Source of the DNA: a virus
Virus record (IMG/VR): IMGVR_UViG_3300025112_000048
Location: 1-41,054 of that record
Length of the DNA: 41,054 nucleotides
Strand: one strand, 5' to 3'
The position numbers were made by a program, and so were the translations under genes. The stretch's first letter is position 1. Each line of letters begins with the position of its first letter. Of the stretch, positions 7,209-16,545 are shown in pieces. The notes beneath the pieces are model-generated. The model was not told the DNA's origin. It made no database searches and worked only from the letters and a program-made list of their open reading frames with translations.

Positions 7209-9976
7209 TACTTATTGGCTCTCCCAACTTTAGCGTCATATTTTCTATTTTCATCATTTAGGAATATCAAATCTTCAATAGCCGAATTTCTTATTGAGCC
7301 TAAGCCACTCTTGACAATTGGTGCTCTATTTAAAATCATACCAATTTTTACTCCTCCACGCCCGCCATTAGAAAGCCAATGTGATAATCCAGGACCAGCC
7401 CTAGTAACCATGATTTCAAAAATCTCATCAGAACTCAAACGCCTGAATACGTCATACCATGTTATACTACTAGTAGGTATCTCATATCTAGCCAGGATAG
7501 TATTATCTATTACTCTATTGATCATCTTACCTATGGCAGATCTAACCCTTGTAGGAGCAGTTGAAGATAAACCAGTTTTAGATGAATAATAAGTATCCTG
7601 ATAGATAGGAGCACTTGTCTCAAATTTGAATACTACATTGTCTACATCAATAGGCTCAAAGAGCCCTACTCTATAAACTCCATCCACATCAACTGAGAAT
7701 TCTTTCTCTAAAGTAGTTTCCCAAGTTCCATCTTGTGCCGTATCAATATGTGGAATAAAAGAAGCAGATCTTCTAACACTATGTTCCCACTCTACCAATT
7801 CAGACATTTCTCCAAATGGATTATGTTTACTACCCCTCCCTGGATAAAGTATTATCCCAAATGGTGTGGTTCGGGGTAGAATTGTGTTCTTTATATTGCC
7901 CTTGGATGGATAAAAATTGTTGAACGTGATATCACGCATACTCAACTCCATAGACGAGGAGTTATTAGCATAAACCAAAAATGGATCTTCATAGTCCATA
8001 CTAGCTGCTAGGACATCAAACCCGTTTGATCTGGCATGAATATTGATTTCATTTACATCAGTAACTCTCTCATAAACAGCCGAAGTCTGACTAACTATTG
8101 GATTGCTAGTTGGCAGTGATCCTACAGTAGACAAGCTCAACTTGAAATACATTGGAACTATGACAGAGGTTAGATCGTAATCATCCCCAAACTCCGACTT
8201 AGCATAGGTTGAAGTTACAGTGAATCGCATTCCATTATCTTCTCCAATAATGGATAAAGCATTACTTCTAGATTGAGGACTGATTCTATAAGCATCCTGA
8301 ATTTGAGTAGATGCATCTACAACCACTCTAGTAACATCATCAATTAGCGTGGCAGACAAGTAATATCCCCCACCTTCTGCTAGCTCTATAAGAGAAGAAA
8401 CATCTTCATTAGCATTAGAAGGATTGGCTAGTCTAACAACCTGTAACCCTTCATTATACAGATCTGCTCCTATAGAATTACCATCACAAGTTGCCACAGG
8501 CATAGTAACATCCAGATCTGTATTCAGATATCTGTGCTTTCTAAGCATAGGCTTATGAGCATCTTCCCCTACTTCTGGATTGGCTGGAGTAGATTCTGAA
8601 TTGATAATACCTAAAGCTGCTTGAGTTTTTACACTAACATCATTTGTTCCAATATATGAAACCCTATCTTCAGTTTGGTGATCAGCCGCTAATGATAAGA
8701 AATACTCTGGGTCAAACTCACTAATTCTGTTAGTTAGAATCAGAGTCCGTATTGTATCAAGCATGTCTCTAACATCAATGATAAGCCCTCCAGGATACCT
8801 CAATAAATCCAAAGCCATTAGAAGATCGGGTTGAAGAGCTAAAGCAATATTAGCAGGAGTCATACCCTCAATCAACTGTTCATGCCAAATACCACTAGAT
8901 CCCAACGACCTCAAAGCCCACCCCACAGAATATGGAACTTTTTCTTTGAAAATGTTTGGAAACAAAGTATTAGGAATTATACCCTCCGGTATTCCTCCAT
9001 CAGGGAATGTGGTTAGATTGAACTCAGGATCATATATTGTTTTGAAATCAGACTCAGAACCAGGACCAAGAGACTTATCCCTCTCCTTATACAAGTCCAC
9101 CTTCTCTACTTGTTTAGGCCTGCCTTTAGCTTGAGGCCCTGCACCACTATCTCTAGCATTAGCTAAAATACTTTCTAAGCTATTCCCTCCCCCTCCAAAT
9201 CTACTTCTGCCAAAGTTAGTAGTTTCACCGGTATCTTGTCTTGTAACAGTTGGTCCCCCTCCTCTGACTACGGGAGCATCCCCCCTTCCAACTATAACAG
9301 GTCCTGATCCTCCAATAGTAGGTCCTGGTCTAACAGGTCCGAACCCTGGAACGCGAGTGGGCGCAGTAGGGCCTGGGGTTACAGGTCCTGATCCTGGTCC
9401 CCCAGTAGTAGGTGCTCCTCCAACAGGTCCTACTACAGGTGGTGGTGGCGGCGCAACAGGGCCTGGGGTTATAGGTCCTGATCCTGGTCCCCCAGGAGGA
9501 GTAGTAGGTCCTGGTCTAACAGGTTTTCCAACAGGTGAAGGTCCTGGCGCAGTAGGGCCTGGGGTTATAGGGCCATGGGGAGGTCCACATTTCCCAGGAA
9601 TATCTTGACAGACTGCCTCACACGCTATCTTGGTCTTATGAATACAAACTCGCAGAGCGGGGGGGAGCAACAAATCCGCCTTCAACTCATTCAAAGTACA
9701 TTTGAAGCACGCTCGCTCCACAGTATGCCGGATCATTTGCGTGTGCGTGGGGAATCCTGGGGGAGGGCATGGATCCACCGGCCCGAGTATGACGCACTTC
9801 CACCTCGGTTCTGGAAGTGGTATAACTGGCGGTCTAACAATAGGAGGATTAGGAGGAAGACCCATTGGTCCTCTTGGCTTTATGATTATCTTAGGTCCTG
9901 GTCTTGGTCCTGGCCCACCAATGGGCTTTTTTCCTGGGCGGAATTCTCCGCAATTGAAGATTAGGTTATCTGGCAT
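7208..9976 (-). CDS. Large virion protein with Cys cluster and Pro/Gly-rich region (922 aa)
   Basis: The N-terminal 60 residues are proline/glycine-rich, followed by a compact segment with many cysteines (CVILGPVDPCPPPG, then CFKC, CIHK, CEAVC, KCG; about residues 60-130). Residues ~135-260 form a long repetitive linker of PGP and GSGP units. From about 290 to 922 the protein is ordinary globular sequence with no family I recognise. Its location between the large fibre-like proteins and the PAAR tip, and its size, point to a baseplate or tail-fibre network component. The Cys cluster could bind zinc. The final 100 residues (YDVFRRLSSDEIFEIMVTRA) look like a compact domain. Function is inferred from context only. 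Confidence 0.75.
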   Translation of the reverse strand: MPDNLIFNCGEFRPGKKPIGGPGPRPGPKIIIKPRGPMGLPPNPPIVRPPVIPLPEPRWKCVILGPVDPCPPPGFPTHTQMIRHTVERACFKCTLNELKADLLLPPALRVCIHKTKIACEAVCQDIPGKCGPPHGPITPGPTAPGPSPVGKPVRPGPTTPPGGPGSGPITPGPVAPPPPPVVGPVGGAPTTGGPGSGPVTPGPTAPTRVPGFGPVRPGPTIGGSGPVIVGRGDAPVVRGGGPTVTRQDTGETTNFGRSRFGGGGNSLESILANARDSGAGPQAKGRPKQVEKVDLYKERDKSLGPGSESDFKTIYDPEFNLTTFPDGGIPEGIIPNTLFPNIFKEKVPYSVGWALRSLGSSGIWHEQLIEGMTPANIALALQPDLLMALDLLRYPGGLIIDVRDMLDTIRTLILTNRISEFDPEYFLSLAADHQTEDRVSYIGTNDVSVKTQAALGIINSESTPANPEVGEDAHKPMLRKHRYLNTDLDVTMPVATCDGNSIGADLYNEGLQVVRLANPSNANEDVSSLIELAEGGGYYLSATLIDDVTRVVVDASTQIQDAYRISPQSRSNALSIIGEDNGMRFTVTSTYAKSEFGDDYDLTSVIVPMYFKLSLSTVGSLPTSNPIVSQTSAVYERVTDVNEINIHARSNGFDVLAASMDYEDPFLVYANNSSSMELSMRDITFNNFYPSKGNIKNTILPRTTPFGIILYPGRGSKHNPFGEMSELVEWEHSVRRSASFIPHIDTAQDGTWETTLEKEFSVDVDGVYRVGLFEPIDVDNVVFKFETSAPIYQDTYYSSKTGLSSTAPTRVRSAIGKMINRVIDNTILARYEIPTSSITWYDVFRRLSSDEIFEIMVTRAGPGLSHWLSNGGRGGVKIGMILNRAPIVKSGLGSIRNSAIEDLIFLNDENRKYDAKVGRANK
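9369..9571 (-). repeat. Imperfect direct repeats coding the Pro/Gly linker
   Basis: A 37-bp segment starting GGGCCTGGGGTT at 9369-9405 recurs 90 bp later at 9459-9495 with one difference. Its first 17 bases appear again at 9555-9571 with one difference. The repeats encode GPGSGPxTPGPxAP-type units of the linker in the 922-aa virion protein. They keep frame and probably allow length change by recombination. Confidence 0.8.
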
Positions 9977-12327
9977 TAGAGTAGGTTAATAGTTTGATCA
10001 CGTCCTACTCCTAGATAGTGTCCTGAGAAAGTCTTCGGAATACCTGTAACAGTGAATGTAACCGTTGGATAAATGGCAACACCCGCTTGAGGTTCCCCGT
10101 CATATGCCTGAGTGTTATTAGTCTGACGAATGATATCTTCGTTCACGACTGCAAACCCAATGAAATGGTCTCCCTCTCTATTGTTATGGGGAGTTTTGAA
10201 ATCGGAACCTGAGTTGTATTTTGTGTCGCCTGCAAGCAAACCCGTCTCTGCCCCGTCTTGCATGTAATCATTAGCTACCCACGCTACGTAGATAGTAAAC
10301 TGATCTTCCCTCTTATCAACCCAGGTTCCTACACTTCCCGCAGCAGCTAAGTTATCACCCGTTCGTGCTCTACTCGCAAGAGCAACACAGTTCCAAAGCT
10401 CTACATCAACATTGTAATCCCCCATCCAAGTAACCCCAGTTTTACTAAATGGGACAGTCTTAGACACATAATGAATACACACTTGACCCTTGCTTCCTAG
10501 AATATTGTCTGTTCCAAAAGCAGTAGCCACGTTGGACCTAGCCTGATCTGTGAAACATCCAAAATCTGCTGGATTCAGAGAGCCTCTTTGAATATGAGTG
10601 TTGATATAGTCATTAGGGAAGTCTCCCTTGCTAGCAAAGTTTCCAACCTGAACCCACTTAGAAAGGTCCCACTGTGGGAAATCTGGCAAGATTGTAGTGG
10701 ATGGCAGACTAGTACTATTTACCAACTCAGCCTTAGCCTGAGGAGTTGTAGAGCCCCTATTCTTGACCTTTAGATAATCAATAAGAGCAGCCTCTACTCC
10801 ATATAAAGCTCCTCCAAATATGTAACCAGTAGCTACAGTTCTTGGAGAAGTTGGACTTGTGCCACCACCTTCAGCCCCACCTTTGCTAATAGCCCCAATC
10901 TTAGCATCGTAGTCTTGCATAGCTTTCCGAATTTCCCAGTCCAACTGAGCCTTACCTACAGCGGGGTTAGCCAACGATAATTGTGGCATGGCGGCAGCGA
11001 TTCCGGCACGTTCATTGTAGGCTAGTTCAGTTGTCCTGAGAAAAGGTCTAATGTCAATGATAGAAGTATCAGAGATTATGTTAACTCCCGAAGCATTGAT
11101 CGAATCTGTATTTGTAGTAATGATGTATGCAATAGGCAAGATTGACTGGCCTACTAGCAGTGGACTGTCTTCCTCTAGATTTTCTGAAATCACAGGAGCA
11201 ACATTCATTAAATCATCTGGTGCTGGGAAAGAACCATGCACATTTAGCTGGGTAAATCCAGAGTCTGTCATTAGCTGGTCAGCAGCATTAGCTAGAATCC
11301 GAGTTTTACCATCGGCATCAATTGCTGACTCTGGCTCATACGTCTTCTCAGTCTGGCCCGCTTCAAAGTTCATCCCAATACCAGCACCATGGACTAGCCC
11401 AAGTTCAGCTTTTGTGATCTGAGTCGGGGAACCATTGACATACTTTCCTACGTAAATTGAGGTTACATCAACTGGCTTGGAATAAATGAATAGAAGATCA
11501 ATACGATTAGTAGCTCCTTCTATAGGAGTCTCAACCCCTTTATCATCCTTATAGAAATAGGCATTGGAATTGAAGGGGGGGATAGCAATTGTTAATTCTG
11601 AGGGAACATCAACAATAGCAGTTCTTGCAGTTCCTGCCCATCTCTTAATACAGTGATTTTCTGCAATGCCGAGAGATCCAAATCCGTGAATCCGAGCGTC
11701 GGACATCTCAAAAGTTTCTACATTATATGTATCAGGGTTTCCTACCTTTTTATTAGCCCAAAGTAAAACCTCGCTTAGTGGAAACACAGCCTTTTTCAAG
11801 CCTATGAGTCCGGTTACTGTGGGACCACCAGCAGCGGTGACATGTGTTGATGGGCGATCTTCGAATGCGGTAGGGTAAGTAAAAGCCCTTTCTACTAAAC
11901 CGTTCATACCTAAGAAGTTATCTAAAATCCTGGTCTTGATCTTATCCAAAGTTGGCTTAAGAACTGAGTGCCCAGTAACACCCGCACTCCAAACATCCAT
12001 TTCTCCTAGAGCATCACCAAATACTTGGGTAAGAATTTGTAGAGTTTGAATCTTGTAAGCATTGTTTACCCTAGCAGTGTATCGACCTGGAAGAACTCTA
12101 ACCACATTATCTTCGCCAGATGAGTAAGGCTTTAGTTCAGCAATATCGCGCCTCGCAACATTAGCAATATTTTGTGGACCTACCTGATCCTTTAGCCACA
12201 ATACATTAGCATGGATCTGCTTTAATGGAATATTGTCAACTTCCCAATAGTAAGGGTCGTTGTTCTTAAAATATCTAATAGGGTCAGTGAATTTGTGAGC
12301 ACTGTCTTTGAATACGATTTCAGCCAT
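9976..12327 (-). CDS. Baseplate/tail-fibre structural protein (YYWEVDN type, 783 aa)
   Basis: The N-terminus contains DPIRYFKNNDPYYWEVDN followed by IPLKQIHANVLWLKDQV (about residues 15-50). I remember this signature from large virion proteins of marine T4-like phages. The rest is beta-rich with many Gly, Thr and Asn, typical of fibre or baseplate-attached proteins. The C-terminus (FSGHYLGVGRDQTINLL) is short and may cap a trimer. The next gene upstream carries a related motif (YNWEQDNEPLYDLEERT), so both proteins may dock on the same baseplate site through this segment. There is no gap to the upstream gene (TAAATG), and the downstream gene follows by TAATG. The exact T4 counterpart is unclear. 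Confidence 0.75.
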   Translation of the reverse strand: MAEIVFKDSAHKFTDPIRYFKNNDPYYWEVDNIPLKQIHANVLWLKDQVGPQNIANVARRDIAELKPYSSGEDNVVRVLPGRYTARVNNAYKIQTLQILTQVFGDALGEMDVWSAGVTGHSVLKPTLDKIKTRILDNFLGMNGLVERAFTYPTAFEDRPSTHVTAAGGPTVTGLIGLKKAVFPLSEVLLWANKKVGNPDTYNVETFEMSDARIHGFGSLGIAENHCIKRWAGTARTAIVDVPSELTIAIPPFNSNAYFYKDDKGVETPIEGATNRIDLLFIYSKPVDVTSIYVGKYVNGSPTQITKAELGLVHGAGIGMNFEAGQTEKTYEPESAIDADGKTRILANAADQLMTDSGFTQLNVHGSFPAPDDLMNVAPVISENLEEDSPLLVGQSILPIAYIITTNTDSINASGVNIISDTSIIDIRPFLRTTELAYNERAGIAAAMPQLSLANPAVGKAQLDWEIRKAMQDYDAKIGAISKGGAEGGGTSPTSPRTVATGYIFGGALYGVEAALIDYLKVKNRGSTTPQAKAELVNSTSLPSTTILPDFPQWDLSKWVQVGNFASKGDFPNDYINTHIQRGSLNPADFGCFTDQARSNVATAFGTDNILGSKGQVCIHYVSKTVPFSKTGVTWMGDYNVDVELWNCVALASRARTGDNLAAAGSVGTWVDKREDQFTIYVAWVANDYMQDGAETGLLAGDTKYNSGSDFKTPHNNREGDHFIGFAVVNEDIIRQTNNTQAYDGEPQAGVAIYPTVTFTVTGIPKTFSGHYLGVGRDQTINLL

Positions 12328-15300
12328 TTAGTTCTCTTTAGTTAGGTCAAATGCTGTTGACGATCTATAACCTCGTCCATAACTCTTACCATCGTTGTCT
12401 GGTGAGTCTCCATGTGGAGAAGTGTAAGGTCCATAGATATGAACCTTTTTAGCGAGCCCAGACTTGCCAGTAGCTAGGTGCTTGGCATTAGCAAACAGAT
12501 TTGCAGCAGATTCTTCAAGGAAAATTTGAACTCCTGGACTTAGCATTGCAGAAGCATAATAGAATCCTTTAGTTTGTAGAACCCCAGTGACGGCCACTCC
12601 ACCTCCAAAATCATTCCACTGGACAATATTACCATACAAGGAGCTAACAGAAGTTGATACCTCGAAATCACCAGAGGGTTGATAACCTTGAGAGTATAGC
12701 TGCTGGGCTAGCCCCCTATGATTGTTACCTGCTACATCATCCATGTGATTTACTACTGGATCAGGGGACAGGAACAGCCTGAATGGTCCCTGGTTTAGTG
12801 GGGATATGCCTTGACCAAACTTGGTTATAAGATGTCCGTGAGGAGGAGTAGGTAGAATCAGCCCTGTAACTGGAGTCCCCCCAGGTGCTGGGGCTTGTCC
12901 GAAATAGTCCAATACACTTAGAGAGCTAGTGTCTGGAGTCCCTGGGGGAGCACTATAAGCTACAACGCCCCCTCCCGCTTCCCACACAGCACTAGGACCA
13001 AAGTATCCAGCGTCAGAAGGATACTCAGCACTTACTGATACATAAGCAGCATGAAGTTCCGAATCCTGTGCAATATTCCAGATGAACAATCTATCACAAA
13101 GAGAACCAGAACTATCGAAGTAAACCGAAGATGGATTCCAGTATCCGGTAGGGAACATCACATTGTTGACATTTACTTTACTTCCATGCAAAGCCCTTAG
13201 ACATACTCCACCACCTGTTAGACCACTAAGACCGTGTAATCCATTAGAGGCTGCTGCCCACGGACCATGCACAACTCCTGTTAGATATTGAAATTGTTCA
13301 CTATCAGGGCCTTTATCATCATCATATGCCTCCGTTCCTAATACATCATTACCGACTGTAGAAACTTTGCTTATACCTGCTCCAGTTGCAATAAGATAAT
13401 CCTTAGCATCGTTTGGATTAGGATAGAACTGCATAGAACCAGCACTAACATACATGTCAATACCAAGATCTCCACGAGCAGCATCTGCACTAATACTTAG
13501 ATCGGTTCCAGAGGCTAGAGCAAGCAGACCATTTCCTCCACCCGCAGGACTTCTACCCCAGTGACGTTGATAATCTCCAAGATGCTCCATATTGATAATA
13601 GACCCATTATCTGCTACCAAACAAGCTCTTGTGCTGTGAAGTTCAACCATTGTGTGGTTTCCCCCCGCAGACAAGTTGAATGAACTAGCATCTACACTTC
13701 CATGCTGATTTTCTCTAGGAGGATTGAATGACATCTCAGAATTACGATCAGCCAAAACATCTACACCGAACTGAGCAATAACCGTAGGACCAGTGAATTC
13801 AACTCTAGAGTTGTTATTTGCATACACTCCTGCTGTGAATCTTTGCTTAGTAAAAGCATCCGGGCCTAGCATTCTTGTAGCATAATTCTGAGTTCCTCGG
13901 AACACTGCCTCAGAATTACCATCAACACTCACTAGAGATCCGAAAGCAGGACGATTCGCTGTCTTTACGTCCGCATCTTTACGATTCATAACAGAGTGAA
14001 CTAATTCCATCTTAGATCCATTACGAAGTCTAATAGAAGGAATAATATTAGATGTAGTTCCTGGCTTATCCCCTGAGGTATCCACACTAGTTCCATGAGG
14101 AAGTGTAAACCTCATCAAACCATAATTAGCATCCATAGAACTACCATACACTGGAAGAAAAGTGGAATCATTCAAGTCCAGGTGCATACCATTACCCGAC
14201 AACTGCCACTGATTAGTTAATGACATATTATTGGTAACCGATTGAAAACTAGAATTATACTTAATTTCAGACTTGTAGGCTCTAAGTCCTTCTCTATGGT
14301 TGGCCTCACACGAAAACTCATCGAATAGAGCATTAGAGTCTATAAGATCCAATCCTCTCATATTGTAGATTGAATCTATACGACCTTTTAGATTAATAGT
14401 AGATCCTCTAGCTATGAGACCGTTATTAGTGTTAGCCTCTAGAACAACATAAGTCTTAGTGTAAAGAGAATTTAGAGTCCCTTCGGTTGCCATAGTAGCA
14501 GTCTGCTTAAGACCACCTCTAAGAACTGAATTGATTAGGGAAATACCGTTAGTGTTTCTAGTGAACTGAATCATGTCATTCACAGGTAGCACCCCCGACG
14601 CACCACCACGGATATCGAATTCAAACCCAGAAGTTGAACTAACAGTAACTGTGCTATTGAATGCCTTTAGCCCAGCAGTTTCGTCTGTGAATACTGAGTC
14701 ATTCATCGCTAGAGCTGACCAGTCTCCGTCAATTCTAGCTCCTCCATTTTGGAGGTAATTCCTATAGGCTATAGCTCCTCTGGTTAGAGTGACATCAGAA
14801 TTTCTGAATACAAATCCATTACCATTGTTTAGAACAGATGCACATCCTTCTAGGACAACTACAGAGTTTTCAATTGTGATTCCATCCTGAACTGCTCTAT
14901 CACCGTTTATTAGGAACCCACGAATGTATAAAGGACCAGCACAATTCTTGACTGTGATCTTATCAAGATAATTTCCGTATACCCTTGAGTTGGTATTAAG
15001 TTGCCCAAGAGCAATTCTTCTAAGCTCGAAAGCTCTACCCAGTATTTGATTGTAAGCACTAGAGTCATAAAGAGCTATCTCTGTAGCATTTGTGTTGTCA
15101 TTTTCATACGGAGCACAAGAAACATTAGGATCTCCAGCAGCCCCTGTAACAGTAGGCCCCCTCCCGTTAAGTCCTACAGTAAGACCCCAATTAAAACTAT
15201 TCTTTCCTGGGCCAGCAATGAATACATTAGTCTTACCGCCGAACCTGTGATCTCCATCTGGATGATTTACCACAGGAGTACTAATTGCCAGGGCAGATGC

Positions 15301-15930
15301 TCCCAAAATTTGTTGCTCCAAGGTCCATTCTGGGATAACTGAATGCTTATCATCAATTGCACTAATACCATTGTATAGGCTATACTTACTGTAAGTTCCT
15401 GTCTTTCCGATAGTTCCAGTATTGTAGAAGGATCTTCCATCACTTCCTGTAACATTGAAATCCCCTGACCCATCTCCAGACAAAACATAACTATATCCAC
15501 GGTAAGAGTTTCTGTTTATAATCTCAACTGATCCCCTATCTCCAAAGACAATATCATGGAAGTCTAATTTACCAAGAGAGCCATAACTAGCCACTTCAAT
15601 CAAAACTGGAAAATCAATGAACTTCGGAAGAGCATCGATACAAGATGATAGATTCAGAAAGATATTACGGTTACATCCTACATCAGCGGCTGGGGCATCA
15701 GCAGAAACTACCAAGGCTAGCCCAGGAATACATGAAGTTGGGAATCCCAATTTCTCCCAATTGAGATAAGTTCTTTCCTCTAAATCGTAAAGAGGCTCAT
15801 TATCTTGCTCCCAATTATAAAAAGAGCTAGTATCATACTTATCCACATTCTCAGTCCAACAGTTGAACAGTTTCGTAGACCCGGAGGTAGTATAAATATC
15901 AGCGTGATAAATTTCGTTAAATTGTGTCAT
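12328..15930 (-). CDS. Large beta-helix tail fibre/spike-like protein (1200 aa)
   Basis: Residues ~30-65 carry YNWEQDNEPLYDLEERT, a probable attachment module related to the motif in the following gene. From about 300 to 800 the sequence has repeated short strands with Asn/Ser/Gly turns (GFLINGDRAVQDGITIENS, GNGFVFRNSDVTLTRG, NGLIARGSTINL). This is typical of a right-handed parallel beta-helix as in tailspikes and pectate-lyase-like adhesins. Such proteins bind or degrade host surface polysaccharide. No catalytic residues could be assigned by eye, so enzymatic activity is not claimed. It is the largest fibre-type gene in the block and a candidate host-range determinant. Confidence 0.8.
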   Translation of the reverse strand: MTQFNEIYHADIYTTSGSTKLFNCWTENVDKYDTSSFYNWEQDNEPLYDLEERTYLNWEKLGFPTSCIPGLALVVSADAPAADVGCNRNIFLNLSSCIDALPKFIDFPVLIEVASYGSLGKLDFHDIVFGDRGSVEIINRNSYRGYSYVLSGDGSGDFNVTGSDGRSFYNTGTIGKTGTYSKYSLYNGISAIDDKHSVIPEWTLEQQILGASALAISTPVVNHPDGDHRFGGKTNVFIAGPGKNSFNWGLTVGLNGRGPTVTGAAGDPNVSCAPYENDNTNATEIALYDSSAYNQILGRAFELRRIALGQLNTNSRVYGNYLDKITVKNCAGPLYIRGFLINGDRAVQDGITIENSVVVLEGCASVLNNGNGFVFRNSDVTLTRGAIAYRNYLQNGGARIDGDWSALAMNDSVFTDETAGLKAFNSTVTVSSTSGFEFDIRGGASGVLPVNDMIQFTRNTNGISLINSVLRGGLKQTATMATEGTLNSLYTKTYVVLEANTNNGLIARGSTINLKGRIDSIYNMRGLDLIDSNALFDEFSCEANHREGLRAYKSEIKYNSSFQSVTNNMSLTNQWQLSGNGMHLDLNDSTFLPVYGSSMDANYGLMRFTLPHGTSVDTSGDKPGTTSNIIPSIRLRNGSKMELVHSVMNRKDADVKTANRPAFGSLVSVDGNSEAVFRGTQNYATRMLGPDAFTKQRFTAGVYANNNSRVEFTGPTVIAQFGVDVLADRNSEMSFNPPRENQHGSVDASSFNLSAGGNHTMVELHSTRACLVADNGSIINMEHLGDYQRHWGRSPAGGGNGLLALASGTDLSISADAARGDLGIDMYVSAGSMQFYPNPNDAKDYLIATGAGISKVSTVGNDVLGTEAYDDDKGPDSEQFQYLTGVVHGPWAAASNGLHGLSGLTGGGVCLRALHGSKVNVNNVMFPTGYWNPSSVYFDSSGSLCDRLFIWNIAQDSELHAAYVSVSAEYPSDAGYFGPSAVWEAGGGVVAYSAPPGTPDTSSLSVLDYFGQAPAPGGTPVTGLILPTPPHGHLITKFGQGISPLNQGPFRLFLSPDPVVNHMDDVAGNNHRGLAQQLYSQGYQPSGDFEVSTSVSSLYGNIVQWNDFGGGVAVTGVLQTKGFYYASAMLSPGVQIFLEESAANLFANAKHLATGKSGLAKKVHIYGPYTSPHGDSPDNDGKSYGRGYRSSTAFDLTKEN

Positions 15931-16544
15931 TAGAAGTTAATCGTCCATCTGAATACGAGAGCGAAGTCGCTGGCTTTTATGATGTTACTGAATTTTCTGT
16001 ATGCCACAAGAAGAGAGGCTACAGAGGATCTCCCTTGTGGGTTCTTCATGAACAGCCCTATCTCATTCAGAGGGGCATCAACAGAGTCTCTCTGGATGCC
16101 ATTGGCTGAATCCTCGTCTAGGACGATTGTGTATCGGACAGACGTATCATTCACCCTAGTAACATGGCTGAACGGGATAATGCCAAACACCTTATCTGAA
16201 GCATCCCCAATAGAACGAATCTGATCAGCAATAACAGTCCTTAAACCCCCTGCTGTTCCAGCATATTCTGCTGCACTTTCAAGACTTCCGCTAAGTTGAA
16301 AGACTGAGCTAGTTTCAGTTTCTCCTGCTCCTGACACTCCTACTTGAAAACGATCAAACTGGAAATCAGTTATATTACTAGACCCTGACAGGGAATACAG
16401 GATACTAAGTCCAACCCCCATACCTGATACAATAACATTATGGTCATCAAAAAGAATCTCAGATCCTTTAGACTTATCCTTCCAAATCTTTTCGATTTGA
16501 AGATGTCCTGTTATCCATCTCTGTTCTGCAAAATTTAGATTCAT
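15930..16544 (-). CDS. Baseplate/fibre structural protein (204 aa)
   Basis: I start this gene at the ATG ending at 16544 (MNLNFAEQRWITGHL), one base after the stop of the upstream gene (TAGTATG). A longer form from 16646 would overlap that gene by 101 nt and adds a spurious signal-peptide-like sequence. The C-terminal third (EIGLFMKNPQGRSSVASLL, then YRKFSNIIKASDFALVFRW) resembles the end of tail-collar or baseplate-attached fibre proteins, which often finish with a FxLxFRWxI strand. It probably works with the two neighbouring fibre genes. It is joined to the downstream gene by TAATG. No T4 gene name can be assigned. Confidence 0.7.
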   Translation of the reverse strand: MNLNFAEQRWITGHLQIEKIWKDKSKGSEILFDDHNVIVSGMGVGLSILYSLSGSSNITDFQFDRFQVGVSGAGETETSSVFQLSGSLESAAEYAGTAGGLRTVIADQIRSIGDASDKVFGIIPFSHVTRVNDTSVRYTIVLDEDSANGIQRDSVDAPLNEIGLFMKNPQGRSSVASLLVAYRKFSNIIKASDFALVFRWTINF

Positions 16545-16545
16545 A

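Noticed and set aside
9357-9608. Gly/Pro-rich plus-strand ORFs opposite the linker of the 922-aa protein
   Set aside because: They mirror the repetitive DNA of the Pro/Gly linker; the real gene on the minus strand is long and continuous.
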